Part shown: piece after piece, positions 55,362 to 64,000 of the stretch
How positions within the stretch are numbered: the stretch's first letter is position 1
How the letters are laid out: each line of letters starts with the position of its first letter
Assembly (NCBI GenBank): GCA_947462335.1
Contig: OX381721.1
Coordinates: 39,334,488-39,398,487, forward strand
Length of the DNA stretch: 64,000 nt
Direction: 5' to 3'
DNA from: Harmothoe impar
Taxonomy: Eukaryota > Annelida > Polychaeta > Phyllodocida > Polynoidae
Notes under the pieces: generated by a model
Told to the model about the DNA's origin: nothing
What the model saw: the letters and a program-made list of their open reading frames with translations, nothing else
Databases searched by the model: none
Position numbers and translations under genes: made by a program

Positions 55362-57330
55362 ATGGCCGACACACCGAAAAAGCCAGACCTCGGTCTCCTG
55401 GAAGAAGACGATGAATTTGAAGAATTCCCTGCAGAAGGTAATTCAATATTACTCACAACTGACGAGAAAAATGTCTACAACATGTGTGTAAGATTTGGTA
55501 GAAATGCGATATAAATGGCATGTGTAAAACAATATAAACCGTGCGTCTCTCGGTGTTCCGAAATTTTGCCTGATCATCGCCTTGCCGGGTACAGTTCAGT
55601 TGTGTTGCGCAGTGGCTTCCAAGTTCCAGCCCTCTAAGTTTGTATAGAACTCAGAGCTGAAAGTCATCGGTTACAATTCGTCTACACCATGGTCGGTAGA
55701 TTCAACCACTGTTCACTTAACAGGTGCCTATTAAAGGGCTATAGGCAAAATATCTACGAAAGAAGGCCCCGGCCCGGGCCTTTATCTAAATTATTTAATA
55801 AATTTATCATTTGACGATTTATGGCCTTCAATGGCTTCATGCTGGTGCCTGTGGTGGTCTACCTTGTTTGTGATCTCTCCTCAGTGAGTCAGTGAACCAC
55901 GTCTCACGGTCTGAGTTATCAAAGGCCATGGTTTGTCTGCTGGCCCTGCCTACCATGCCCATGGTACTAGCCCAGGTAGGTAGGACCAGGCAAATAAAAG
56001 AACACTTGCTATCCTTCGAAAAGAGTAGGGGACATGCCCCGGTACTACCGGCGGTAGCGGGTTTCTCCCTCACCCCATAGGCATAGATGCGGTCATTCAT
56101 TTGATTGATTCAATCATCCATAGATACAGTCACTGCTGTATTGGGCAAGCAGCATATAAATATCTGTCCTACTACTGTGTCTTTGAGCCAGACTACCATT
56201 ATTTTTGGCGGACTCCTTGCCAACTTGAGATATCTCCCTGAGGTACTTGATGTACGTCTTGGTCACCAATGTCGACCAAGGACAGGCTTCACCAGGGAGC
56301 ATCTGTCAGAATCTAGCGACCATTAGTTTCGGGCACGCCCAATGAGTACGTCTGGACAGGGATATACCCCATGGTCTGGACGTTGAACAAATCAATCAAT
56401 CAATCAAAAGAAGGGCCTAGGCCTACTACTTATCCTAGCCCTTAGGCGTTAGGGAGTATTCATTTTAAATGCCATTTATTAAATAGGAGGGAGTGAAGTA
56501 AAACATTCTTGTGTTTATTCACATTAAAGTTATTGACAATATTGTAGCAATTGCCCTCCCCCCAATCAAGTCTCGGCCAGCGTAGCGTTTGATAGCCTGG
56601 GAGCTACCCCAAATACACTTCCTCGTCTGTCATCCACCTACCCCCATCTGAATATATATGTCAAATTATATAGTGCTGCCAACCTCAGACTCAGAGAGGG
56701 CAAAGACCCAGTCACAGTGGCCCAGTCGCTGACCGGGGTACCTGTTACTTTTGAAATTTGAACAATGCTATAGAGCCGATGTGTGACCGTGTTGTGATCT
56801 TCTTTCTCAGACTGGACAGCAGCGGAGGAGGACAAGGCGGACGTGAATGTCTGGGAGGATAACTGGGACGATGACAACATCGAAGACGACTTCTCACAAC
56901 AACTCAGGTGCGTTGCAAGATTGTTCAGATGTCAAATTCAGAAAGAAATAAGAATACCAAATTGCAAACTGTAGCTTGGTATTCGGTTTAGAGGGTGGAG
57001 GGAAGAAAATCACCAGTGAAGCCAGGGTAAGATTATTTAAGAGAAAGGGTTCCCCTATGAAGTGAAAACTTCATCAGTCCATAGATTAACAACTAGCAGT
57101 ATCATTGAGTATTGAAAAGAGAAGCAAACCTTTTCAGTAGGTCTGCTATCCAGTCTCCAATATTTCACGTGACCAGTTGGATGAAACAACTCCGTGCACG
57201 GGGTCTAAAAAAATTATTCAGTCTCCAATTCAAACAATATTTAATGACTTTGTCTATTTTTATTTTTAGAGCTGAGTTGGAGAAACAGGGCCACAAAGTT
57301 CAAAACGGCACTGAGCCGATGCGAACATAA
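55362..57330 (+). CDS. SEM1: SEM1/DSS1, 26S proteasome subunit (3 exons, 77 aa)
   Basis: Small acidic, largely disordered protein. It is a lid subunit of the 26S proteasome (Rpn15) and a partner of BRCA2 and TREX-2. Coding exons are 55362-55437, 56811-56907 and 57270-57330 (76+97+61 nt), with GT-AG introns and a frame of 78 codons including stop. The hallmark acidic/aromatic motifs [16 protein letters not shown] and [16 protein letters not shown] are intact, followed by the C-terminal helix [10 protein letters not shown]. It is slightly longer than the 70-residue human protein, through the tail. It shares its promoter with RHEB. Confidence 0.96.
56100..56407. repeat. Dispersed retroposon-like fragment in SEM1 intron 1
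   Basis: It ends GACGTTGAACAAATC followed by (AATC)n at 56381-56406, a microsatellite tail typical of some non-LTR retroposons. A similar GACGTTGAGCAAATC occurs after the LINE-B stop codon (about 62671). Confidence 0.4.
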
Positions 57331-57656
57331 AATGATTGAGCCAGGAGAGTGGATGAGTCGGAGGGTCGCCGCGAGATGTACGCAGAACAAATGTCAGCTC
57401 GCCTTCAAACAGCTAGAGCAGAACAACTAAACTGACAATTGATAGACTTTTGGACACTGACACAAGAGACTATAGAAATCTCCTTCGCCACAAGTTAACT
57501 GTTATGATATAAAATGGAACCTCCCATAACAGAGTTGACTGATATGAAGCATGGAGGGATATTCTCATCTCGTCTTACATTCCTCGTTAAGTAAAGATCT
57601 GCATCTCGTGGCTTGTTCTTCCGGAGAGAAAGTGTGTGTATGAGAAGCATCTATGT

Positions 57657-57662
57657 ATTAAA
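57657..57662 (+). terminator. SEM1: Likely SEM1 polyadenylation signal
   Basis: ATTAAA about 330 nt after the stop, followed by GT-rich sequence (57685-57717) as expected for a cleavage site. Confidence 0.55.
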
Positions 57663-57717
57663 GTTTATTTGTACTCAATAGAAATGATGTGTTCTTGTTA
57701 TCATTTGTGTGTTGGTT

Positions 57718-58464
57718 ATCTTATTTTTTTGATGGTGGGGTCTTCTAGCGAGGTAAAATAAGACATTTACATGATTAAGAGGTCAAAAGATTGTAAATAT
57801 GCTAGCTTTGATCTGATAGCAAACATAACCATTCTTTTTCATTTTATCATGTATTCCCGCTTTTTTTTTTGGGGGGGGGGGGTTAAAGCTAGTCTGTGGA
57901 CTTTCTTAGTTAACAAAGAAATTAAGAGACGTTTTGATGAATATATTTTCTACCGAAAGAGACCCAGCGATAATTATTATATGCGTTTGGTGTAGCCTAA
58001 TCAAAACTGGAATGATCAGGGATGTAAGTCAGAGATATGTGAAAAATCTGAAACCTGGGAACTTAATATGCTTTGCTATAGTTACAAAATTCATAATGAT
58101 TTATCATGTCCTTTGTGTCTTTAAATACAGTAGACATGTATTTCCTTCCAGAATGATATCATGACTAAGTGTCCAGGGACAGATATCTCCTTCTGAGTAG
58201 AATGATGTATCATGTCCATACACAAGCTATCTCCTTCTCAGCAGAAGGAGAACAGTAGTTCCCTCGTCCACCACCAGTCAGCACCACCAGCATTGCCTGA
58301 TTATTAACCAATCAGAGCCCAGAGATCCATTTACTTCTTGAATCTAGCTTTCAGATTTTGTATTTTCTGAAATCTTGTCTGAAACTTGTCTGAATCATCA
58401 TGTGAACATAGCTATAGAGTGATTAAATGCACTCAAGTAAGGAATTAGGGAAGGAGAAACATAA
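57718..58464. other. Intergenic stretch before the NADAR frame
   Basis: No gene is recognised. A G-run lies near 57871-57883, and an imperfect inverted CTCCTTCT/AGAAGGAG lies near 58230-58250. Confidence 0.5.
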
Positions 58465-59286
58465 GTAGAGTATAATATAGAATATATATTTGGCATAGCG
58501 TTCAAATCAGAACACAGTCTGTATTCCAATCTATCTCCATGCCAACTCGTGTATAAGGACGTCACCTACAACTCCCTAGAACAGGCCCTGCAACACAACA
58601 AAGCCTTAAGTGGGAACAACAAGAAAATAGCTGAGAGGATAATGAAAGAGACAGACCCATATGAAATTATGGCTCTAGGTAAGCAAACTACACCGGCAGC
58701 TGATTGGAACAAGGGCACCACCAAGACGGTATATGAGCTCCTACAGATAAAATTTCAAGACGAAAACAGAGCAAGAACTCTAAAAAGAACCCAAGGGAAG
58801 CATCTATACGAGTGCACACTCCACCCTGTTTTCGGGGTAGGGCGGCATATGGGTAATGTCAAAACCCTCACCTTTGACTCTGTCAAGGGCGGTAACATGC
58901 TGGGAAGATTGCTGGAAAAGGTACGCGATGAACTCATAAAACAAGAACGGGAGAAGGTCCTAGCAGCCGCTGCTGGGAAAACACCTGTACCGGTAGTCCA
59001 ACCTACACACCAATCCACACCAGCTAGAGATGAGGAGGAAGAAGACCCAATAATAAAGTTGCTGGAAGAGTTCAATGATGATCAACCATCAAAAAATGGT
59101 GATGACGATGATGATGATGATGGCGATAAGAAAGACAACGATGATGATGATGATGTGAAAAGCAAGTCGGTTCAAAAAGATCAAGCGAATAGCAGTCAGT
59201 TGTCCATCTCCACCTCTGAATCTTCAGGGGACAAGTCGTCACTGGTTGAATCGATGTCCAACAAATCAGCTGATCTCACTTCCTAG
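58465..59286 (+). CDS. NADAR-domain (YbiA-like) protein with acidic tail, no clear start
   Basis: The open frame runs from 58465 with no ATG before the domain. In order it shows the NADAR signature: SEHSLYSNLSPC, then YNSLEQALQHNKAL, AERIMKETDPYEIMALGK, an ADWNKG segment, ELLQIKFQDE, and LYEC..FGVG, then GGNMLGRLLEKVRDEL. NADAR proteins act on ADP-ribose or riboflavin-pathway N-glycosidic bonds (YbiA), and some remove ADP-ribose from modified bases. Here the fold looks complete. It is followed by a disordered tail with Asp runs. Its position 460 bp before a LINE reading frame suggests either a LINE first ORF or a retroposed copy with the poly-A at 59434. It could also be the last exon of a gene. 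Confidence 0.7.
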   Translation, partial: VEYNIEYIFGIAFKSEHSLYSNLSPCQLVYKDVTYNSLEQALQHNKALSGNNKKIAERIMKETDPYEIMALGKQTTPAADWNKGTTKTVYELLQIKFQDENRARTLKRTQGKHLYECTLHPVFGVGRHMGNVKTLTFDSVKGGNMLGRLLEKVRDELIKQEREKVLAAAAGKTPVPVVQPTHQSTPARDEEEEDPIIKLLEEFNDDQPSKNGDDDDDDDGDKKDNDDDDDVKSKSVQKDQANSSQLSISTSESSGDKSSLVESMSNKSADLTS

Positions 59287-59433
59287 CTGAAATTCCATGA
59301 ACTAAGTTCTAGCCTCATGTAGACTAGCATGCTGATCTGTGATATTTTATATGTACAAGATATATAGGTGTTTTAATTATAAAGGTACCTAAAACAGAAC
59401 AGAATTTATAATAGTATGGTAGAAATACATATT

Positions 59434-59460
59434 GAAAAAAAAAAAAAAAAAAAAAAAAAA
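59434..59460 (+). repeat. Poly-A run (~27 A)
   Basis: An uninterrupted A run lies 147 bp after the NADAR stop. It could be the tail of a retroposed NADAR transcript or of another retroposon, or a tract internal to LINE-B. No AATAAA precedes it. Confidence 0.8.
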
Positions 59461-62400
59461 GAATCAAAATTGGTTATTACCGGTACTTTATAAACTTTAT
59501 AAATTTTAAATTTAATTCGAATTTAATGTGCTTTTTAACAAATAAATGATATGTAACAGAGAAGGGTAGAGGAGCATTTTCTCTCAAAGCCAGTTGTAAT
59601 CAAGCAGTAGGTATGAACAGCCACAAGAGCAGAAGTTCATCACCTGAAAATTTTTTTTCTGGTCAACAAAGGCCAAAGTTTAATAAGATATGTACCGTGT
59701 TACGAATGTATTTTGATTTGTGAAATTTTTCAGCTCTATCTGAGGCTCAGTGCCTAAATTAATTAAGTGTAAGGGTCAAAGTGTCATGCACCTCAATGCA
59801 CAGAGTATGCGAAATAAGTATGAAATATTGGAAAAAGAACTCTCAAGGCAAGATATTGATATTATGCTGTTCTCAGAATCCTGGCTGACTGAAAAAGAAT
59901 GTAGTGACGATTATAATATGGAAAACTACAATCTATTCCGATGGGATAGAATTAGAGATATGAATGGTGGAGGGTTGTGTGCATTTATAAATGACAATTT
60001 AGTATGTGATTCACAGAAATACTCGATGTATAATGTAAGTACTGTGGATATAGAAATACAATGGTTGGTGGTCTCCAAAGGCAAGTCAAGAGTTAAGTTA
60101 ATTGGTAATGTGTATCGTCCACCTGAGGGAGACAAAAACAAATGTATAAATTGTATAACTTCTACGTTATCTAAGATTGATAACATTGATCGTCTGGATG
60201 TGATTGTGATTGGTGATTTTAATATTGATCACCTAAGTGATTCCTCAGCTAGAGATAAGATGACATTGGATTTTGCTGACTATGGTCTTCGACAACTAAT
60301 TAACGAGCCAACCAAAACTAAAGGTGGCAAAGCTTGCATTGACCTGATTTTCACCAATGTAGATAAAATTGTGGATTCTGGCGTCTTGTTTGCACACCTA
60401 AGCGATCATTTCCCAATCTTTATGGTGACGAACCAGCCTTGTTGTAAAGTCAACCCGAAGCATTTTGTAGGTAGATCGTATAAAAATTATAACAAGGACT
60501 TATTTTGTGATAGGTTTAAGAGTCTTGCTTGGGAAGAGTTTGATGATTGTCTTGACGTGGACTGCTGTTGGAGGATTTTTAGTGATAATATAAATAAAAT
60601 TCTAGATATTATTTGCCCTGTAAAAAACTTCAAAATTAAATTCAAAGACGAACCATGGTTAACCCCTGAATTAATTTCTAAAATAATTGAAAAAAATCAT
60701 GCCTTAAAAAGAGCAAAAAAGTCCAACAGCGTCCTAGATTGGGAACTTGCCTCAACACTAAAGAACTCTTGTTGTACTGAGGTGAAGAGAGCCAAACAAA
60801 CTTTTGTAGTCGAGCAGATTGATATTAATGTTAAGGATGCCAAGAAATTTTGGGCAGCCATGAGACGGCTGATACCTGGCAAAGGTACAAGGAAACATAA
60901 TATTGTCTTGAAAAATGACGTAAACGTTCAGATTGAAAAGGAGGAGGTACCAATGTATATTAACAATTATTTTGCGAATATTGGGCCTAAATTGGCAGAA
61001 GCACATCAAGGTGATTGGACTTTTGATGGTCAGAGATGTGACGTAGACATGGGTGATTTTCAAATCACAGAAGAAATTGTGAAAAAGGTTTTAATTGAAC
61101 TTAATATTAATAAGTCCTCGTGTTTGACAAATATTTCTTCTAGAGTTTTTCGTGATGCAGCTATGTGTATGTTGAAAAGATTCACGAGAGTCCTTGCTAT
61201 GGTTGTACACGCCCAGCATATACCGGTAGTATGGAAGGTAGCCAAGGTGACCCCACTCCCCAAATCAGGCGATTTAAATAATGTTTCTAATTATAGACCA
61301 ATAAGTCAACTCCCTATACCTGGCAAAGTTTTGGAAAGAATTATTCACACACAAATTACAAATCATTTAGAAAATAACAATATTTTAACAGATATTCAAG
61401 GGGGGTACCGTAAATCATGTTCAACTTTAGATACCATCAGTAAACTAACTTCTGAAATATTAGAAGAGAGAAATTCTGGACGTGTCACAGTGGCTACCTT
61501 TATCGATACCAAGAAAGCGTTTGATTGTGTAAATCACTCGATTCTTATTGACAAATTAGAGCATTACGGTATAAGGAAAAATAATTTAAAATTAATTAAA
61601 AATTATTTAAGTCAAAGGTCGCAATATGTGTCAGCGAATGATATCATTTCTGACCCCCTAGATATTACCTGTGGCGTTCCACAGGGGAGTATATGTGGCC
61701 CGCTATTATTTTTATTATATGTTAATGGCATCCCCCAAAATACAGACGGAGTAGGTTGTTTACTTTATGCCGATGATACGGTATTATATTCACATGGTAA
61801 AACTGTACAGGATATCATTCCTAGGCTAGAAGTCGGTCTTCGTGCATACGCCAACTGGTCGTCAAAAAATAAATTGACAATGAATGAAGCCAAAACTAAG
61901 TCTGTATATTTCTGTAGTAAAATCAAATATAAAAGGGTTAATTTATTAAATTGTGAAATGTCTGTTAATGGTAAACGCTTGAAATATGTACCAACATTCA
62001 AATATCTAGGGATAACTTTAGATTATGAATTAACTTTTAATAGTCATGTAAAAGAAATGAAAAAACAATTAGGCTTTAAATCGTGTTTATTAGGCAGGTT
62101 GAAAAGGTTCGTTCCTACAGAGCTATTACTGTTGATTTATAGAACATATGCCTTACCAGTTGTCGATTATGCAGATGTTATTTATAATGGAGCAAATGCT
62201 GATTTATTATCTGAACTCCAACGTATTCAAAATAGATGTTTAAAGCATTGTCTTAAGTTACCCGTCTTAAGTTCCACTACTTATGTACATCAAGAAGCCA
62301 AGCTCCCGATGTTGGGGGAGCGTCGCCTTTTTCATGCTAGAATTTTGGGCTTTAAAAGATCTGAAATAGATAAATTTTGCAAGAAGAAATGTCGTAACAC

Positions 62401-63130
62401 CAGACAAAGTCAATTCGCACAATTACATTATTTTGATATCAAATCTACTACTTATGAAAAATCATTAACTGTCTTTGTAGCCAAATCCTGGAACAATCTG
62501 GATAAGATGTATAAGAGTATTGATAATTTAGTGCAATTTAAGATAAAAATGAAGGAGCTCTTAATGAGCTCGATTCCGAAAAACCAAAAAAATGTTTATG
62601 AAAATGTGAGATTCTAGATGTAAGAGAGAGACATGACATGGACCTATTTGTCATTATTTGTCATTGTTTGACGTTGAGCAAATCAAAATATACTACATAT
62701 GATCACTTTACGTTTAGTGGTACGGTATGTAAATTTTGAAAATATATTTGTGAAAAGTATTCTATAATGGTACTTATATCTGCTTTAATTGTTACTAAAA
62801 CTTTGGATTAACATGTGTTTTTATTACTAAAAAGGGGTGGGATATAACATCAGCCACGCTGAAATTCCGTCCTTACTTGTTTGGCGAAGTACAATATAAA
62901 ATGTTTCTAATATGTGTATACATTGAATCAAAGCCACTTACCGGTACTCATACATTATTAGAAAAGTGTCAATTTCCCATCAACTACATTATTTATTTGT
63001 AATTCAATAGCATAACGCATATCTCAGATTGAATCAAGGATGATTGTATGGATACCCGATTTATTTTATCGAAGGAATTTATGTAACTGTGGATTTAAAA
63101 AGACGCCAAATAAAGTTAAATTGTTCTCAA
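59461..63130 (+). mobile_element. Non-LTR retrotransposon (LINE-B) with intact ORF2
   Basis: It contains the intact 955-residue frame below, about 500 nt of 3' sequence, and AATAAA at 63109-63114. Both ends are approximate. The 5' limit is set here at the poly-A run, but the NADAR frame may belong to the element. Confidence 0.7.
59744..62617 (+). CDS. LINE-B ORF2: AP-endonuclease + reverse transcriptase (intact)
   Basis: The frame opens at 59744. The first in-frame ATG is 59786, in VMHLNAQSMRN, so initiation is uncertain. The endonuclease at about 10-230 shows SESWLTEKE, YRPPEGD, GDFNIDH and SDHFPIF. The reverse transcriptase at about 500-770 shows YRPISQLPIPGK, FIDTKKAFDCV, GVPQGSICGPLLF and LLYADDTVLYS. 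The C-terminal region ends in AKSWNNLDK. There are no internal stops or frame breaks over 955 codons, so the copy may be active. It is distinct in sequence from LINE-A but has the same architecture. Confidence 0.92.
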   Translation, partial: GSVPKLIKCKGQSVMHLNAQSMRNKYEILEKELSRQDIDIMLFSESWLTEKECSDDYNMENYNLFRWDRIRDMNGGGLCAFINDNLVCDSQKYSMYNVSTVDIEIQWLVVSKGKSRVKLIGNVYRPPEGDKNKCINCITSTLSKIDNIDRLDVIVIGDFNIDHLSDSSARDKMTLDFADYGLRQLINEPTKTKGGKACIDLIFTNVDKIVDSGVLFAHLSDHFPIFMVTNQPCCKVNPKHFVGRSYKNYNKDLFCDRFKSLAWEEFDDCLDVDCCWRIFSDNINKILDIICPVKNFKIKFKDEPWLTPELISKIIEKNHALKRAKKSNSVLDWELASTLKNSCCTEVKRAKQTFVVEQIDINVKDAKKFWAAMRRLIPGKGTRKHNIVLKNDVNVQIEKEEVPMYINNYFANIGPKLAEAHQGDWTFDGQRCDVDMGDFQITEEIVKKVLIELNINKSSCLTNISSRVFRDAAMCMLKRFTRVLAMVVHAQHIPVVWKVAKVTPLPKSGDLNNVSNYRPISQLPIPGKVLERIIHTQITNHLENNNILTDIQGGYRKSCSTLDTISKLTSEILEERNSGRVTVATFIDTKKAFDCVNHSILIDKLEHYGIRKNNLKLIKNYLSQRSQYVSANDIISDPLDITCGVPQGSICGPLLFLLYVNGIPQNTDGVGCLLYADDTVLYSHGKTVQDIIPRLEVGLRAYANWSSKNKLTMNEAKTKSVYFCSKIKYKRVNLLNCEMSVNGKRLKYVPTFKYLGITLDYELTFNSHVKEMKKQLGFKSCLLGRLKRFVPTELLLLIYRTYALPVVDYADVIYNGANADLLSELQRIQNRCLKHCLKLPVLSSTTYVHQEAKLPMLGERRLFHARILGFKRSEIDKFCKKKCRNTRQSQFAQLHYFDIKSTTYEKSLTVFVAKSWNNLDKMYKSIDNLVQFKIKMKELLMSSIPKNQKNVYENVRF

Positions 63131-63367
63131 AAAATATATTTATCATCAGACAGTGCTATCTAATCCCTGTTCACCTATGAGGTGATGAATCTAGTATTTC
63201 TCTAGAACTTTGCAATTTTGCTCATATGACACTCCGCTGTATCCCAAGGACATACAGAGAGCAGCAAAGATTTCACTCAACATGAACTGAGCGTGTCTTT
63301 GTTTTTGTTTATGCTGTTTTTTCATAGAACTTTGCAATCTTTGCCGATAAGACTTTGTGTTGTCCCC
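63131..63367. other. Short stretch between LINE-B and LINE-C
   Basis: Two related phrases, AGAACTTTGCAATTTTGC and AGAACTTTGCAATCTTTGC, occur near 63206 and 63328, with TATCCCAAGGACATAC / TGTCCCCCTAGGGCAAC nearby. This suggests a diverged tandem pair or part of the LINE-C relic. Confidence 0.4.
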
Positions 63368-63640
63368 CTAGGGCAACATGAAAATCATTTCTTCGATCTC
63401 ACCCTTAGGGGGCCTATATACTTGAATTATGAACTCAGGTCTGCACCCTATCCGAGCAAGCCTCATCACGATTAATTCACAATGCTGGTTCATCACAGTA
63501 CATTCTGCTTCTGACAACCTGATATGGGCATGCCGGTGGGACACTAAAACAGCTATACCTCCAGCGACTGTTTCAGGCCTATCAAGCCTGTGTATTGTAT
63601 ACCCCTCAAATTGGTTGTCGTTGTCATGCATGATTCAATC
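63368..63640 (-). pseudogene. LINE-C endonuclease fragment, inverted
   Basis: The minus-strand frame encodes a piece of an APE-type endonuclease: FEGYTIHRLDR, GGIAVLVS, ELIVMRL and VYRPPKG. A stop precedes its first Met. Upstream minus-strand sequence still looks endonuclease-like to about 63680. Its N-terminal side faces the plus-strand fragment at 63825. Confidence 0.75.
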
Positions 63641-63824
63641 CGATAAATGGGCACGGGCGAAGTCGAAGCCCAACACGCCATGTTTGAACAGTGCGCCCTG
63701 CCTTCCCCTCCCCGCACGCTCGAGCAAGCTCTGGCAAAATAATTCCAATCTATGGCCGCTTTATGTCATATACTCCCTGATGTGTTGGGATAAACTCTAA
63801 ATAAACCGGAAACATGGTACATGA

Positions 63825-64000
63825 TCAGAGTGCAACCAAAACAAACTTAGAAAATATAGGAAAAACCCTAAAAAATTCTGGGAAGTTATATCGGAAATTC
63901 TCCCCAAAAAATTTCGACATATTCCAATTAACCTACTTGACCCAGAATCTGTCCCACTTCCACCCAAAGCAGCCGCGAATGAAATAAATAATTTTTTTCT
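63825..64000 (+). pseudogene. LINE-C linker/RT start, runs off the window
   Basis: The plus-strand frame carries the conserved linker between endonuclease and reverse transcriptase: NPKKFWEVISEILPKK, then PPKAAANEINNFF. It matches the same region of LINE-A (NPAKFWEGIRKLLPNK, then CANYINEFF). The reverse transcriptase should follow beyond 64000. Confidence 0.75.

Noticed and set aside
1..64000. CRISPR arrays, bacterial operons, rRNA genes
   Set aside because: No regularly spaced direct repeats with unique spacers and no rRNA-like sequence; gene structure is animal.

Overview
The window is animal nuclear DNA. Its protein-coding genes have short exons with GT-AG introns, TATA and ETS-type promoters, and AT-rich introns full of transposon relics. 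The proteins are animal families: a cytosolic sulfotransferase pair, a rhodopsin-class GPCR, RHEB and SEM1. The abundance of young LINE and Ty3/gypsy elements, the intronless GPCR and the tandem sulfotransferases suggest a marine invertebrate (amphioxus, hemichordate or a lophotrochozoan would all fit). I cannot name the species from the sequence.

Layout. 1-11.2 kb holds no intact gene. It contains a degenerate minisatellite (5.24-5.93 kb) and a decayed reading frame (6.2-8.6 kb) that I recognise as a relative of the third gene of the LTR retrotransposon further right. 11.2-28.3 kb holds two tandem minus-strand cytosolic sulfotransferase genes of three exons each, with conserved TATA promoters. 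A nearly intact LINE (16.0-19.2 kb) lies between them, and nested repeats fill their introns. 31,962-43,518 is a complete Ty3/gypsy retrotransposon with identical 547-bp LTRs, gag, pol, and a third gene (ORF3) that seems to have its own TATA/CCAAT/GC-box promoter. Just beyond it is an intronless GPCR (43.8-44.9 kb). 49.8-55.0 kb is RHEB on the minus strand in six coding exons plus a duplicated, apparently mutually exclusive fourth exon. It shares a 314-bp divergent promoter with SEM1 (plus strand, 55.36-57.33 kb). The right end carries a NADAR-domain (YbiA-like) reading frame, a poly-A run, an intact 955-residue LINE ORF2 (59.7-62.6 kb) and a LINE fragment with an inverted 5' part.

How they relate. 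RHEB and SEM1 are housekeeping genes sharing a promoter. The two sulfotransferases are recent paralogs that were duplicated with their promoters. Most other content is mobile DNA. The observations I rate highest are: (1) the retrotransposon ORF3, a zinc-finger-like protein gene with an internal promoter and a degenerate cousin 32 kb away; (2) the NADAR frame directly upstream of an intact LINE; (3) the duplicated RHEB exon; (4) a 9-bp near-palindrome occurring eleven times across the retrotransposon; (5) TTAA-ended MITEs lying immediately inside splice donors. All coordinates and alignments were read by eye. No database search was run.
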